DNA of 64,000 nucleotides from Caryophanales bacterium UBA6449 (GCA_002437105.1 DJOB01000004.1:181496-245495); one strand, 5' to 3'; positions 22,880-32,702 are shown, counted from the first letter of the stretch. The notes: a model not told the origin generated them from the sequence alone. Translations and numbers: made by a program.

Positions 22880-24278
22880 GATCTAAACCTCCACTGAGAG
22901 ATTTTAACGAATCTAGGACTTTATTGACCTTCCCTTCGAGTTCGGAGAGCGGACTGGAAGTGTCGATCCTGAAATCGCAGCGATCCCGATAGGATTGTGG
23001 ATCATTCGTAGCTCCGAAGCGCAGCGATCTTTCCGGGTCCTTATCGCCTCGGGCTTTCAGGTGGGCCAGCTGCTGATCGGTCTCGGCTAGGATCTTCAGG
23101 CGGCAGAAACTATCCAGCTTGGCCTGAAAGAGCAGCGGGGCTTCGATGACTACGGGGGTGTTATACAGGTGATTCAGGGTCTCGTTCACCTCGTCGCGGA
23201 GGAAGGAATATAGTCGGGTCAGCCAGCGCCGCCGGAATCTCTGGTCGTCGGTAAGTCTCTTGCGCAGGTAGTCCTTATTCAGACCTTTCTCCGAATCGAA
23301 GACCTGAGGGTCGATGGCCTTTAGGTCAGTCCTGAGTCCGGGGTTATCGTAGGCTTCCTTAGCCATCCGATCCATGTTGAGATACTGGAAGCCATCCTTT
23401 TCCAAGAAGTGGCAGATCGTGGATTTCCCTGTGGCGATTCCCCCGGTCACTCCGATGACGAGGGGAACATGCTGGCAGTTCGGGCAGAAGGAGGTGCCAC
23501 GACCCGCCAGGGCTCTTTTCATTATGATCGCGTGGCAGAGGTGGCACGACTCTCCCTCTCTTCCATACACCTGCAGGAAATTCTGAAAGTCGCCGGAGAC
23601 GTGGGCGGAGGCTCGATAGGTCTTTACCGTGCTGCCGTTTTTCGTGATCGAGAGGTCTAGGATCCTCCGCGATTGGTTGGCGATATCGGCGGCCGCTCTA
23701 GGAATATCGATTATTTTATCGGCCGGGATGAAGGGACTCAGGCGGCAGGCGAAGCAGATCTCGTTGGCATAGATGTTTCCGATGCCGGCGATCTTCGTCT
23801 GATCTAGGAGCACCTCTTTTAGGGGACGGTTCTCTCGCTCGAGCAGTCTCGCGACATATTGCGGATCGAGGCGATTGGCCTCGGGTCCTAGATCGTCCGT
23901 GCAGGGGGTCGCTAGGGAATCGTAGAGCCACACCTTCCCGAAGCGGCGCGTGTCATCGAAGACCAAGCGGCGCCCGGAGGCGAGGTGGAAGATGAAGCGG
24001 GGATGGGCGGTCAGCGGTTCCTGCGGAGCGAGGACGAATAGCTTTCCCTCCATCCGCAGATGGAAGACGAGGCTTCGCTCTCCCGCGAGTCTGAGGATCA
24101 GGAATTTTCCTCTTCGGTCGGTGCCGACGATGGTCGCTCCCGGCAGCCGGGAAGTTAAATCCCGGGCGGAAGCGTCTAGTTGTTTGGGGGATAAAACTTC
24201 GACATTTTGGAAAGTGTCATTTAAGATGCTGCTGTTTAAGATTCTCCTAACCGTCTCAACTTCAGGTAGTTCTGGCAT
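22872..24278 (-). CDS. Fused formamidopyrimidine-DNA glycosylase / dephospho-CoA kinase
   Basis: 468 aa in one uninterrupted frame. Residues 1-269 are a full Fpg/MutM: the start MPELPEVETVRRIL gives the catalytic N-terminal Pro and Glu, DRRGKFLIL supplies the conserved Lys, the helix-two-turn-helix region contains GIGNIYANE, and the CHLC/CPNC zinc finger closes the domain. Residues about 271-468 are CoaE, beginning VIGVTGGIATGKST (P-loop) and continuing with the LNMDRMAKEAYDN substrate region. One part removes oxidised purines from DNA; the other phosphorylates dephospho-CoA to CoA. GAGGA precedes ATG 24278, 13 bases after polA; the longer upstream reading is polA in another frame. Confidence 0.92.
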   Translation of the reverse strand: MPELPEVETVRRILNSSILNDTFQNVEVLSPKQLDASARDLTSRLPGATIVGTDRRGKFLILRLAGERSLVFHLRMEGKLFVLAPQEPLTAHPRFIFHLASGRRLVFDDTRRFGKVWLYDSLATPCTDDLGPEANRLDPQYVARLLERENRPLKEVLLDQTKIAGIGNIYANEICFACRLSPFIPADKIIDIPRAAADIANQSRRILDLSITKNGSTVKTYRASAHVSGDFQNFLQVYGREGESCHLCHAIIMKRALAGRGTSFCPNCQHVPLVIGVTGGIATGKSTICHFLEKDGFQYLNMDRMAKEAYDNPGLRTDLKAIDPQVFDSEKGLNKDYLRKRLTDDQRFRRRWLTRLYSFLRDEVNETLNHLYNTPVVIEAPLLFQAKLDSFCRLKILAETDQQLAHLKARGDKDPERSLRFGATNDPQSYRDRCDFRIDTSSPLSELEGKVNKVLDSLKSLSGGLDHD

Positions 24279-24291
24279 GATGGATTCCTCT

Positions 24292-26889
24292 TTATTTGCA
24301 ATCGAACCACGAGTGTCCAGTCGAGCCTTCGACCGTCTGCTTGACGGAGAGGGGCAGAGCTTCGTCCATGGTCTTGGCGATGAGGGGGATAAGTTCCTTC
24401 TCCTCATCCTTCGCCATCTTGAAGACGAGCTCATCGTGAATCTGAACGACGATCTTCGTTCTCTTTCCCTTGAGCAGTTCGGAGACTTTGATCATTGCGA
24501 CCTTGATGAGGTCGGCTGCGCTGCCCTGGATCGTCGCATTGATGGCGGCACGCTCCGAGAAGGCTCGCTTCATCGGGTTGGAGGAATTGATATCCGGGAA
24601 GTAGCGGCGGCGGTTGAGGATCGTCTTTACGTATCCGTTCTTCCTGGCGAAGTCCTTGACCTTGGACTCGTACTCATCCATGCCTTCGAAGGTCTTCTTG
24701 AATGCGGAGATAATCAGCTTCGCCTCTTCGAAACTGATGCCTAGGCGCTCCTTTAGTCCATAGGTAGAGATGCCGTAGACGATACCGAAGTTGACGGTTT
24801 TCGCCTTCCTTCTCATCTCGGGGGTGACCTCATCGATCGGAACGTTGAAGACCATGGAGGCAGTCGCCTTATGGATATCCTCGCCCGAGTTACAGACGGC
24901 GATCAGGTTCTTGATGTTCCCGAGGGAAGCGAGGACTCTCAGTTCGACCTGGGAGTAGTCGAGGCTGAGGAACTCGAAATCGTCATCGGGGTAGAAGAAG
25001 GCCTTGCGGATCTCCTTGCCCTCCTCCTTGCGTATCGAGATGTTTTGAAGGTTGGGCTCGGAGCAGGATAGCCGGCCGGTCGAAGTGAGGGTCTGGTTGA
25101 TCTTCGCGTGAATCTTGCCATCGCTTAGAACGTGCTTGGGTAGGGCATCGATATATCCGGAGATGATCTTGGCGTAGGTCCGGTACTGGATGATCAGGGG
25201 GATGATCGGATGGTCGGCGTAGTGATTGTTCAGGACTTCGATCGAGGTACCCGATTCCTTCTTTCCCTTGGGTAGACCTAAGCGATTGAAGAGGATATCC
25301 GCCACCTGCATCGGGCTCTTGATGTTGAACTCGGTACCAGCCAGCTGATATATCTGCTGTTCCAGGTCCTTTAGAAGCTTTCGGTATTCGGTACCGATCC
25401 TCGCCAGCTCCTTCAGATCGAGGGGGAGACCCTCGATCTCCATATCGGCCAAGGTCTTAGCGAGGGGGATCTCGACGGTCGTGAGAAGCTTCTCCGCATC
25501 CTGCTTCTTCAAGCTGGCAAGCAGCGAAGCGCAGCTCTCTATCATCGCGGCCGTGGCGTTCACATACCGCTGGGTAGGATCGGGGGGAAGGATGATATCG
25601 ATCTGGGAGAAAGCGTCCTCGAGGGTCGCGGCCCGGTCGGAATTGATGAGGTAGGAAGCCAGCAGGAAATCGAAGGTGAAACCGCAGGCCTCGAAGCCGA
25701 GGCGGTGAGCGGCGACGATCGTCGACTTCGAGTCCAGGGACCACTTCTCCGCGGTGGGGTCGGCGAGGAATCGCTTCAGGTTGGTGGCGCTGGACATGTG
25801 GAATGAGTCGATCAGCTTTACGGTCCTATCGCGGTATCCGATGGCGAAGCCGAGGATATCAGCGGTATTTTCATTCTCGCTCGAGAGGATGGCGGAGACG
25901 GCGATGGGGAGGCAGTCCGGAGCGATATCGGGTATGTTTTCCGCCTTCACATCAGCGTTGGTGACATCGAGCTTTGCAGATTTTGTCCCCTTCTCATCCT
26001 CCTTGACCGCTTCGTTGCTGATCTGCCTCGCATACTTTTCCAGGCTGAATCGATTCATGAAGGCGAGGACCGCTTGGGTGTTCTCGGGTCTGACGGCTCC
26101 GCGGTTATAGAATTCCGCCACATCTAGATCTGTGACGATGGTGGCGATCTTCAGGCAGAGGCGTCCCTCGTCTGCACCGGCGTTGAGGTTTCTCGCCAGG
26201 GCGGTGTCGGATTTCCCTCGGTAGGCGGTCAGGATGTCTTCCAGGTGATTATACTTGGAAAGAAGGCTCTTAGCCGTTTTCTCTCCAATGTGTGGAATAC
26301 CTTTATAGTTATCTGAAGCATCTCCGGCTATAGCTTTAAAATCGGTGACTTGATCCGCCCGGACGCCATAGCTTTCTACCATGTTTTCCTTCGTGTAGGT
26401 GAAGACATCAGATAGTCCGCGCTTCAGGGCGTGAACCTGGATGTGATCATCGATCAGCTGCAGGAAATCCTTATCGGAGGTGAAAAGGACTACCTCGTCT
26501 CCCTGTCTAGCAGCATACTTGGCTAGCGAGCCGGCGACATCGTCACCTTCGTAGCCCTCCATCTCCGCCGTCTCGATCCCCATGCATTTGCACATCTCGT
26601 GGGCCAGGGGAATCTGTTTCTTGAGATCGGGTTCGATAGGTTTGCGCTGAGCTTTGTATCCCTCGATCTCCTTGGTGCGAAAGGTTGGATGGCCGGTATC
26701 GAAGCAGACGATCATCCTGTCCTCTGCCGTGAGTGAATTCTTGATGTGCTCCAGCATCGGGTAGAAGGTGAAGAGGGCATTAGTAGGGGTGCCATCCTGC
26801 GCTCTCATGATCTCGACACCGGGGCGATAAGTGGCATAGAAGCTACGAAAGAGCAGAGAATTTCCATCGATAATATATGTTTTAGACAT
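24292..26889 (-). CDS. polA: DNA polymerase I
   Basis: 865 aa family A polymerase for repair and Okazaki fragment processing. The 5' nuclease domain (1-290) starts YIIDGNSLLFRSFYA. The middle exonuclease-like domain (about 320-490) lacks the DxE and YxxxD catalytic motifs, so proofreading is probably lost, as in many Bacillota. The polymerase domain has motif A DYSQVELRVLASL, motif B RRKAKTVNFGIVYG and motif C VQIHDELVF. It starts 2 bases after the dnaE stop, and fpg/coaE follows: a replication-repair operon. Confidence 0.96.
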   Translation of the reverse strand: MSKTYIIDGNSLLFRSFYATYRPGVEIMRAQDGTPTNALFTFYPMLEHIKNSLTAEDRMIVCFDTGHPTFRTKEIEGYKAQRKPIEPDLKKQIPLAHEMCKCMGIETAEMEGYEGDDVAGSLAKYAARQGDEVVLFTSDKDFLQLIDDHIQVHALKRGLSDVFTYTKENMVESYGVRADQVTDFKAIAGDASDNYKGIPHIGEKTAKSLLSKYNHLEDILTAYRGKSDTALARNLNAGADEGRLCLKIATIVTDLDVAEFYNRGAVRPENTQAVLAFMNRFSLEKYARQISNEAVKEDEKGTKSAKLDVTNADVKAENIPDIAPDCLPIAVSAILSSENENTADILGFAIGYRDRTVKLIDSFHMSSATNLKRFLADPTAEKWSLDSKSTIVAAHRLGFEACGFTFDFLLASYLINSDRAATLEDAFSQIDIILPPDPTQRYVNATAAMIESCASLLASLKKQDAEKLLTTVEIPLAKTLADMEIEGLPLDLKELARIGTEYRKLLKDLEQQIYQLAGTEFNIKSPMQVADILFNRLGLPKGKKESGTSIEVLNNHYADHPIIPLIIQYRTYAKIISGYIDALPKHVLSDGKIHAKINQTLTSTGRLSCSEPNLQNISIRKEEGKEIRKAFFYPDDDFEFLSLDYSQVELRVLASLGNIKNLIAVCNSGEDIHKATASMVFNVPIDEVTPEMRRKAKTVNFGIVYGISTYGLKERLGISFEEAKLIISAFKKTFEGMDEYESKVKDFARKNGYVKTILNRRRYFPDINSSNPMKRAFSERAAINATIQGSAADLIKVAMIKVSELLKGKRTKIVVQIHDELVFKMAKDEEKELIPLIAKTMDEALPLSVKQTVEGSTGHSWFDCK

Positions 26890-26891
26890 CG

Positions 26892-29831
26892 CTATTGCTC
26901 CTTAGGTCTTTCGATCGATATATTTTCTCCCCACCAGGAATCGTGTGGATTGCGCGGCGGGACCGGCTTGAAGGAGATGATATCGTAGGGCTGAAGCGGC
27001 TCGGTCGTCCAGAGGTTCAACCAGGAACGCCCGAATCTGGAAGCGATCTGGGCATAGGTGATCCTCCCCTGCAGTTTAGACTGTAGGACGACTCCCGTAA
27101 CCATCTCGGGTGTGCTCTTCGGTATCAGTTTCTTCAGATCGATGCGGACGGAGAAGCCGACGGCGTCCAACTCGCGCACGAATTCCTTGGTCAGTTCTAA
27201 TTGATTCGGCTTGGCATCATCTAAAGCTGGCAGCATCGATTCGTCGACCGCCAGTTGGGCGAATTCAGCCAGGCTATCAGCGGCTCCCTCGATGGTCTGA
27301 CGATAGTAGTGAAAGCCATCGAGAAGACCGGCTTGAGACAGGGCGCGGATGCTGCGCGCATCCAGCGGGGTCTGGTGGGCGACTCGAAGCAGGAAATCCC
27401 CCAGTCCCGTGAACGGCTTCTTGCTTCTCTCCTCGACGATCGCTTGCGCCAGCGCGGGGGAGACCGATTTGATGTATTTGAGACCGATGACCAGATTCTT
27501 GTTCGCTATCGTGTTATCGATCGCGGAGATCTCTACTGCGGGCGACTTGAGGCCTAGACCGAACTTAGACATCTCTTTGACGATCTTCCTGAAGAGCGGC
27601 GAGGAGGGAGGATTGCTAGCGCACAGGGTCAGGTAGAACTGGGCGGGGAAGTGCGTCTTGAGAAAGGCGGTCTCGAAAGATAGCAGGGCATAGGCGACCG
27701 AGTGAGATTTGTTGAAGCCGTAGTTAGCGAATCTCTCGATGAGCGAATAGATGTTTTCCGCATCCTTTTGCGACATATTTCGACTGAGACACCCCTGGAT
27801 GAAGCGCTGGCGGTAGGAGGCCATCTTCGCCTCATCCTTCTTGGAGATAGCGCGTCTCAACAGGTCGGCATCGCCCATATCTAAGCCGGCTACTTCGTGG
27901 ACTATTCTGAGTATCTGTTCCTGGTAGACGATTATTCCGTAGGTTTCCTTCAGGATGTTGTCCAATTGGGGATAACCGGTGGACTTGAAATGCCCACTCT
28001 TCTTGTTGCTGGCGAAAAGGGGAATGAATCCCATAGGACCGGGGCGATAGAGAGCCAGCAGGGCGACCAGATCAGCGAAGCAGTGCGGCGCGATCTGCGC
28101 GGTAGCCCGCCTGATACCATCGCCGGAGTCCAGCTGGAAGATTCCGAGGAGATTGAGGCTGCAGATGGTCTTGTAAGTATCAGGGTCATTCAGGACCTTC
28201 TGATAGTCGGGGATCGTTCCACCGGATTCGACGATCTTTTCCTCGATGCTCTTGATAAATGTCAGAAACTTCAGGGAGAGAAGGTCCACCTTTAAGAATC
28301 CGATTCTCTCCATGTACTGATACTCGTATTGAGCGATGCCGGTGACGCCTGCGGAGAGGGGGACCTGATGGTAGATATCGGCGTCGGCGATTATCACTCC
28401 CGCAGGATGGAAGGAGGTGTTGCTGGGTAGTCCCTCGAGTTGGATCGCCACTTCCACGGCCTTCTTATAGTAGGGATCCTGAGCCATCTGGTAGAACCTG
28501 GTCCCCACTTGGTATTCCTGCTGGAGCGTCTTGTCGCCCCGGGTGAGAGACCGGATCAACCTCTGGGTGCGAACCTGGGGGATGCCGAAGGCGGCGAAGG
28601 CGGTCGCGAGGGCCGACTTCTTTTGGAGAGATTGGAATGTTATTATCTTAGAAATCCTTTTCTCTCCATATTTTCTTTTTAGATAGTCAACGATTTCATC
28701 CCGTCTGTCATCCTGGAGATCGATATCGATATCCGGCATGGTCACGCGTTTGGGATTGAGGAATCTCTCAAAGGAGAGATCGTAGTTCAGGGGATCGATG
28801 GCGGTTATATTCAGAAGGTATGCGCAGAGGCAACCGACGGCGGAACCGCGGCCTGGACCGACCGAGATCCCCATAGCTTTGGCTTGAGAGACATAGTCGC
28901 TGACGATCAGAAAGTAGGACGAGAAACCCATGCTGATAATCGTTCTGGTCTCGAGCTCCAGGCGGTCCTCATATTCTTTCTTACCCTTTAGCCCCTTAGT
29001 CTCCATCGCTCTATTGAGCTTTTCGAGGAATTCCTGGTCATCCGATCTATCGTCCCCTGTAAACGAGAGAACCCCTCCTCTCTTTCGTGAGAAGAGGTCG
29101 AAGGTACAGGAGCTAGCGAGGTCGTCGGAAGCTTCTATCTCTTCCTTGGTATAGAGGCGCTGCAACACTTCAGGTGAGAGGATAAAAGAAGGACCCCGTT
29201 CAGCTTCCGGAGTCAGTTCGTCCGGGGAAAGTGAAGTGTGATTCGCGGCGGCTTTCAGGACTTTTACCAGGAGGGCACCTCGGTGTCCCGCATAGAGAAC
29301 CTTGGGAAAGGCGATGGTCCTATAGCCGTGGCTGGAGGCAAACTCTCTTATCGCCTCGGCCTTTAGCTGGTCGCTGGGGTTCTGAATGTCGATGCCCAGG
29401 TAGCAGTGCTGAAAGCTGTCGGCGATATCTTTGATGATCCGCTCGTCATCCTTACCGGTCATGAGAGTCTCCTGGGCCAGGACGAGGGTGAGACCGCGCG
29501 TCACTCCTTTCAGTTCTTCGATCTTGAGCGAATTTTTCTGGAGGCTCAACAGGTAGCAGGCGGAGGAGTAGCCGTCTTCGTTCTCGATGAAGAGCGAGGC
29601 ACGCTTCGTTCCCAGACTGTGCTGGATGTTGATCTCGAATCCTAGAACTCCGTGTATTCCCTCGGCTCGGCAGGCATCGAACAGCTTGGGGGCGACCATT
29701 ATTGAAACTGGGTCAGTGAAGCCGATCGCGGAGTAACCGAGGGCTTTAGCGCGCTTGGCGAATTCGCTGGGAGTAAGCACGCTTTCGCCGAACTGGAAGG
29801 CTGAGCGACCATTAAGACAGGTGAATCTCAT
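26892..29831 (-). CDS. dnaE: DNA polymerase III alpha subunit, DnaE type
   Basis: 979 aa family C polymerase. An N-terminal PHP domain (1-210) is recognisable but its metal ligands are mostly replaced (SAIGFTDP in place of the usual His-x-His start). The catalytic centre carries PGRGSAVGCLCAYL and MPDIDIDLQDDRRDEIV (catalytic aspartates), then FQLDSGDGIRR, RPGPM and YGIIVYQEQ. It is shorter than proteobacterial DnaE (about 1160 aa), as in small-genome Bacilli. GGAGG precedes ATG 29831; first gene of the operon, divergent from rlmB. Confidence 0.95.
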   Translation of the reverse strand: MRFTCLNGRSAFQFGESVLTPSEFAKRAKALGYSAIGFTDPVSIMVAPKLFDACRAEGIHGVLGFEINIQHSLGTKRASLFIENEDGYSSACYLLSLQKNSLKIEELKGVTRGLTLVLAQETLMTGKDDERIIKDIADSFQHCYLGIDIQNPSDQLKAEAIREFASSHGYRTIAFPKVLYAGHRGALLVKVLKAAANHTSLSPDELTPEAERGPSFILSPEVLQRLYTKEEIEASDDLASSCTFDLFSRKRGGVLSFTGDDRSDDQEFLEKLNRAMETKGLKGKKEYEDRLELETRTIISMGFSSYFLIVSDYVSQAKAMGISVGPGRGSAVGCLCAYLLNITAIDPLNYDLSFERFLNPKRVTMPDIDIDLQDDRRDEIVDYLKRKYGEKRISKIITFQSLQKKSALATAFAAFGIPQVRTQRLIRSLTRGDKTLQQEYQVGTRFYQMAQDPYYKKAVEVAIQLEGLPSNTSFHPAGVIIADADIYHQVPLSAGVTGIAQYEYQYMERIGFLKVDLLSLKFLTFIKSIEEKIVESGGTIPDYQKVLNDPDTYKTICSLNLLGIFQLDSGDGIRRATAQIAPHCFADLVALLALYRPGPMGFIPLFASNKKSGHFKSTGYPQLDNILKETYGIIVYQEQILRIVHEVAGLDMGDADLLRRAISKKDEAKMASYRQRFIQGCLSRNMSQKDAENIYSLIERFANYGFNKSHSVAYALLSFETAFLKTHFPAQFYLTLCASNPPSSPLFRKIVKEMSKFGLGLKSPAVEISAIDNTIANKNLVIGLKYIKSVSPALAQAIVEERSKKPFTGLGDFLLRVAHQTPLDARSIRALSQAGLLDGFHYYRQTIEGAADSLAEFAQLAVDESMLPALDDAKPNQLELTKEFVRELDAVGFSVRIDLKKLIPKSTPEMVTGVVLQSKLQGRITYAQIASRFGRSWLNLWTTEPLQPYDIISFKPVPPRNPHDSWWGENISIERPKEQ

Positions 29832-29910
29832 GCTGACCCTCCTTCTTTCAATCTGATTAAAGTATAAATCCTCCTAGGGTTTAAAATCGTAACCACTAGG
29901 AGGTGTTTAT

Positions 29911-30648
29911 ATGTCTCAGGTCGTTTACGGAAGGCTTCCTGTTCTAAATGCGATTTCCGGCGTGAGGAAGCCCACCGGCGTATATCTATTGAAGGGCTCG
30001 CCTGATCAGAGGATCGTCAAATCCTGCCTTGCTAATCATGTGCGCTTCATCTTGACCGAGCGTCCGGCTCTGGACCGGATGGCTGGTACCACGAAACATC
30101 AGGGGGCAGTAGCTCAGGTCGATGATTTCCAGTATGCGAATCTCAACGAGGAGATTGCCAAATCCAAGGCTAAGCCTCATCCGCTCGTGCTGATGCTCGA
30201 TGGTATCGATGATCCGGTCAATTTTGGATCAGCGCTCCGCGCCAGTGCGGCTTTCAATGTGGATTTCGTGATCATCAGGAAGGATAGGCAGGTGGGAGTA
30301 ACTCCCACGGTCGTCAAGGTCTCGACCGGAGCCACCGAGATGGTTCCTATCGTTCAGGTGACGAACCTCTCGAAGGCTCTGGCCACCTTGAAAGAGAACG
30401 GCTATTGGTCCGTGGCAGCGGCTGGTGGAGGAGAGAAGTATTACGATGAGATCGATTACTCCTATCCCACGGTGATCATCATCGGCAATGAAGGTTTTGG
30501 AATCACGGAGAAGATCCGGGAGGAAGCTGATTTTATCGCTCAGATTCCGATGCCGGGTCAGGTGACTTCGCTGAATGCTTCGGTGGCCTGCGCCGTGTTC
30601 TTGGCCGCCTGTGTCGAGCAGAGAAGGAAGCTGGATCTGAAGAGATAG
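29911..30648 (+). CDS. rlmB: SpoU-family RNA 2'-O-methyltransferase (RlmB-like)
   Basis: 245 aa. A short substrate-binding N-terminal domain (YGRLPVLNAI, about 1-75) precedes the knotted SPOUT domain with motif 1 LDGIDDPVNFGSALRAS, motif 2 VIIIGNEGFGI and motif 3 IPMPGQVTSLNASVA. It should methylate a ribose in 23S rRNA using S-adenosylmethionine; the exact site is inferred. AGGAGGTG precedes ATG 29911. Monocistronic, divergent from dnaE and 2 bases from the convergent zinc-ribbon gene. Confidence 0.92.
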   Translation: MSQVVYGRLPVLNAISGVRKPTGVYLLKGSPDQRIVKSCLANHVRFILTERPALDRMAGTTKHQGAVAQVDDFQYANLNEEIAKSKAKPHPLVLMLDGIDDPVNFGSALRASAAFNVDFVIIRKDRQVGVTPTVVKVSTGATEMVPIVQVTNLSKALATLKENGYWSVAAAGGGEKYYDEIDYSYPTVIIIGNEGFGITEKIREEADFIAQIPMPGQVTSLNASVACAVFLAACVEQRRKLDLKR

Positions 30649-30650
30649 GT

Positions 30651-30797
30651 TCAATCCTGAACCGAGGTTTTAACGGCGTCGGTTATCATGCAGAGCGGTG
30701 CGTTGCAGCGAGGGCAGCCATCGCTCTTTTTGAATTCGGCCTCGTCCGCCACTAGACCGCATATGCGGCAGATCTTCTTGATATCATTCTTGGCCAT
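30651..30797 (-). CDS. Small zinc-ribbon protein (48 aa)
   Basis: 48 aa starting MAKNDIKKICRICGLV and containing two CxxC pairs (Cys 10/13 and Cys 28/31, CPRC), the pattern of a zinc ribbon or rubredoxin-like knuckle. AAAGG lies 7 bases before ATG 30797 and the frame fills the whole gap between rlmB and the sigma-like gene. No family is named; zinc or iron binding is inference. Confidence 0.65.
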   Translation of the reverse strand: MAKNDIKKICRICGLVADEAEFKKSDGCPRCNAPLCMITDAVKTSVQD

Positions 30798-30874
30798 GTT
30801 TTAACCTTTCAGGATTTTTATAAGTTGGCAAAGTCTGAGAAATGAACATAGATTGGCTTAGGAGAAAAGATACC

Positions 30875-31474
30875 ATGGAAATAGAGCAATCACAGTTCAG
30901 CCTCAGCCTATCTCCAGATAATCCACTGAGCTTGAGTCTCGATAACCTAGCGATCCTCGCCAGGGATGATGGGGGAGCTCGGGAATTATTATATGCCCGT
31001 CTCATGCCCGAGATGAGAAAGGGGGTAGTCTACTATCGCCACCGGGTACCCAGCTTGGATGAGAGCGAGTGCTACTATGGCTTGTACTTGGCTACGGAAC
31101 GGGCGATTAGAAAATTCGATCCCCTCCAGACCAGTTTTCTCAGGTACTGGGCGACTTGTGCTTCCCGGGCGCTATTCAAATGCACTTCTCACGCTAGGTT
31201 CGAGAATCGGATCACCGATCTAGAAGAGATTCCCACGGAGGACGACATCCGGGAAGATAACATTTTTATCGAGAGGTATTTTAGGCGCGTGCGTGAATCG
31301 GAAGAGGAAGTTCTAGGCAACATCATCATGATACTCAAGTGTGCTAGCTATGCGGTTGAGGAAATAGCTTCGATGCTCGGCATAGGCCACAAAGAGATAA
31401 AGATGCAAGTGCGCAATACCCGTCGCCGAATGCGTATTTTTGCGCGTACCTCGGGGTTGGCTAGGTCCTGTTAA
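30875..31474 (+). CDS. RNA polymerase sigma-70-like factor (SigH-like)
   Basis: 199 aa. Residues about 25-105 look like sigma region 2 (RELLYARLMPEMRKGVVYY, YYGLYLATERAIRKFDP, SFLRYWATCASRALF) and the C-terminal 60 look like region 4 with a helix-turn-helix (SYAVEEIASMLGIGHKEIKM, RNTRRRMRIFAR). It probably directs RNA polymerase to special promoters, as SigH/ComX do, although the protein is divergent. No anti-sigma gene is adjacent. ATG 30875 has AGGAG upstream; a start at 30842 has no ribosome site. Confidence 0.72.
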   Translation: MEIEQSQFSLSLSPDNPLSLSLDNLAILARDDGGARELLYARLMPEMRKGVVYYRHRVPSLDESECYYGLYLATERAIRKFDPLQTSFLRYWATCASRALFKCTSHARFENRITDLEEIPTEDDIREDNIFIERYFRRVRESEEEVLGNIIMILKCASYAVEEIASMLGIGHKEIKMQVRNTRRRMRIFARTSGLARSC

Positions 31475-31697
31475 ATCAGATCTTGAAACTGGGAAGACTA
31501 TTAGATCCCAATCCATTGTTCCTATTTTTCCCTCCTGGTTCGGCGTGAGACCATCGGTATTTTTATCTATCGGATCGACTTGGGTATCTCTCCGATGAAT
31601 CTATCGGTTCAATTAGTTTAAAATCCTTCTATATCGATTATCTTCGACTTTGGATTATCCTTTAATAGAAGGTGATATCGATTTTAGGGGGACGCTG

Positions 31698-32702
31698 ATG
31701 GAAAAACCAATACTCTCGATAATCGTGCCCGTCTATAACACGGAAGCCTATGTCGGTCAGTGTCTTTCGGCCCTCTGTCATCAGACCGGTCTCTTTACCT
31801 ATGAGGTGGTCGTTATCGATGACGGCTCCACTGATAGCTCGCGGGATATCGTCGATGCGTTCGAAGCTTCGCATCCCGATCTGATCAGGTCTTTTCACAC
31901 GGGTAACGAGGGACTGTGCGCAGCTCGGAATCACGGATTGGATTTTGCGCGCGGCGAGTGGGTGAGCTTCGTGGATAGCGACGATATTCCTCACCCGGAT
32001 TTTGTTCTGACTCTGATGCGCGCAGCCCTCTGCCGGGAGGACTGCGATGTAGCGTGTTGCGGCTTTAATGTCATGGCGAAGAACGGCAGGTCGAAGGCGA
32101 GTCTCAGGAAGGCTAAAAGCGGGATCCTCTATCCTGCGGTAGCGGGTCTGAATCTGCTCTACGATACCTCGGTGCGCTCCTACGTCTGGAATAAGGTCTT
32201 TCGCCGCTCGCTCATCGAGCGGAAGAAGATCCGCTTCTACCCCTTTAAATCGGGCTTTGAAGATCTGCCTTTCGTTTTCGCAGCGTTTCTCGATTCTCGT
32301 CTCGTTTCCTTCGTGCGCAAGAGCTGCTACACCTATCGGTCTCATCGGGAGGGCTCGTTGACCAACGGGGGACTCGGCGGTGATCGATTGATCCAACATA
32401 TCGGATCCTTCTTTGCCTGCCGCGCTATCGCGGAGGAAAAACTGGGACTCGATCCTGCCCTGAAGATGTTCAAAAGAGCGGGACGGAGCATCTATAAGAC
32501 CCTCATCGGCGATCTGCCTTCCTCCCTGGCTAATCGGCATCTCTACAGCGATAGTAAGCTGATCGGGGCCGCGGTGCGGATGCTCAAGAGCAAGAAGCTC
32601 CCCGTCTATGGGGCGGTATGGGAGAGAAACGTGCTCGCCTACACGAAGAGATTACCGACCTTTGTCGCTCTACCTAAGGATTCCAAGTATGCAGAACAGT
32701 GA
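31698..32702 (+). CDS. Family 2 glycosyltransferase
   Basis: 334 aa GT-A enzyme. The N-terminal ILSIIVPVYNTEAYV strand, VVVIDDGSTDSS and the DXD motif in SFVDSDDIPHPDF (about residue 92) are intact. It transfers a sugar from a nucleotide donor, probably to a cell-surface glycan or lipid. AGGGGG lies 6 bases before ATG 31698. It overlaps the next, similar glycosyltransferase by 14 bases, so the two are translationally coupled tandem paralogues. Confidence 0.87.
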   Translation: MEKPILSIIVPVYNTEAYVGQCLSALCHQTGLFTYEVVVIDDGSTDSSRDIVDAFEASHPDLIRSFHTGNEGLCAARNHGLDFARGEWVSFVDSDDIPHPDFVLTLMRAALCREDCDVACCGFNVMAKNGRSKASLRKAKSGILYPAVAGLNLLYDTSVRSYVWNKVFRRSLIERKKIRFYPFKSGFEDLPFVFAAFLDSRLVSFVRKSCYTYRSHREGSLTNGGLGGDRLIQHIGSFFACRAIAEEKLGLDPALKMFKRAGRSIYKTLIGDLPSSLANRHLYSDSKLIGAAVRMLKSKKLPVYGAVWERNVLAYTKRLPTFVALPKDSKYAEQ

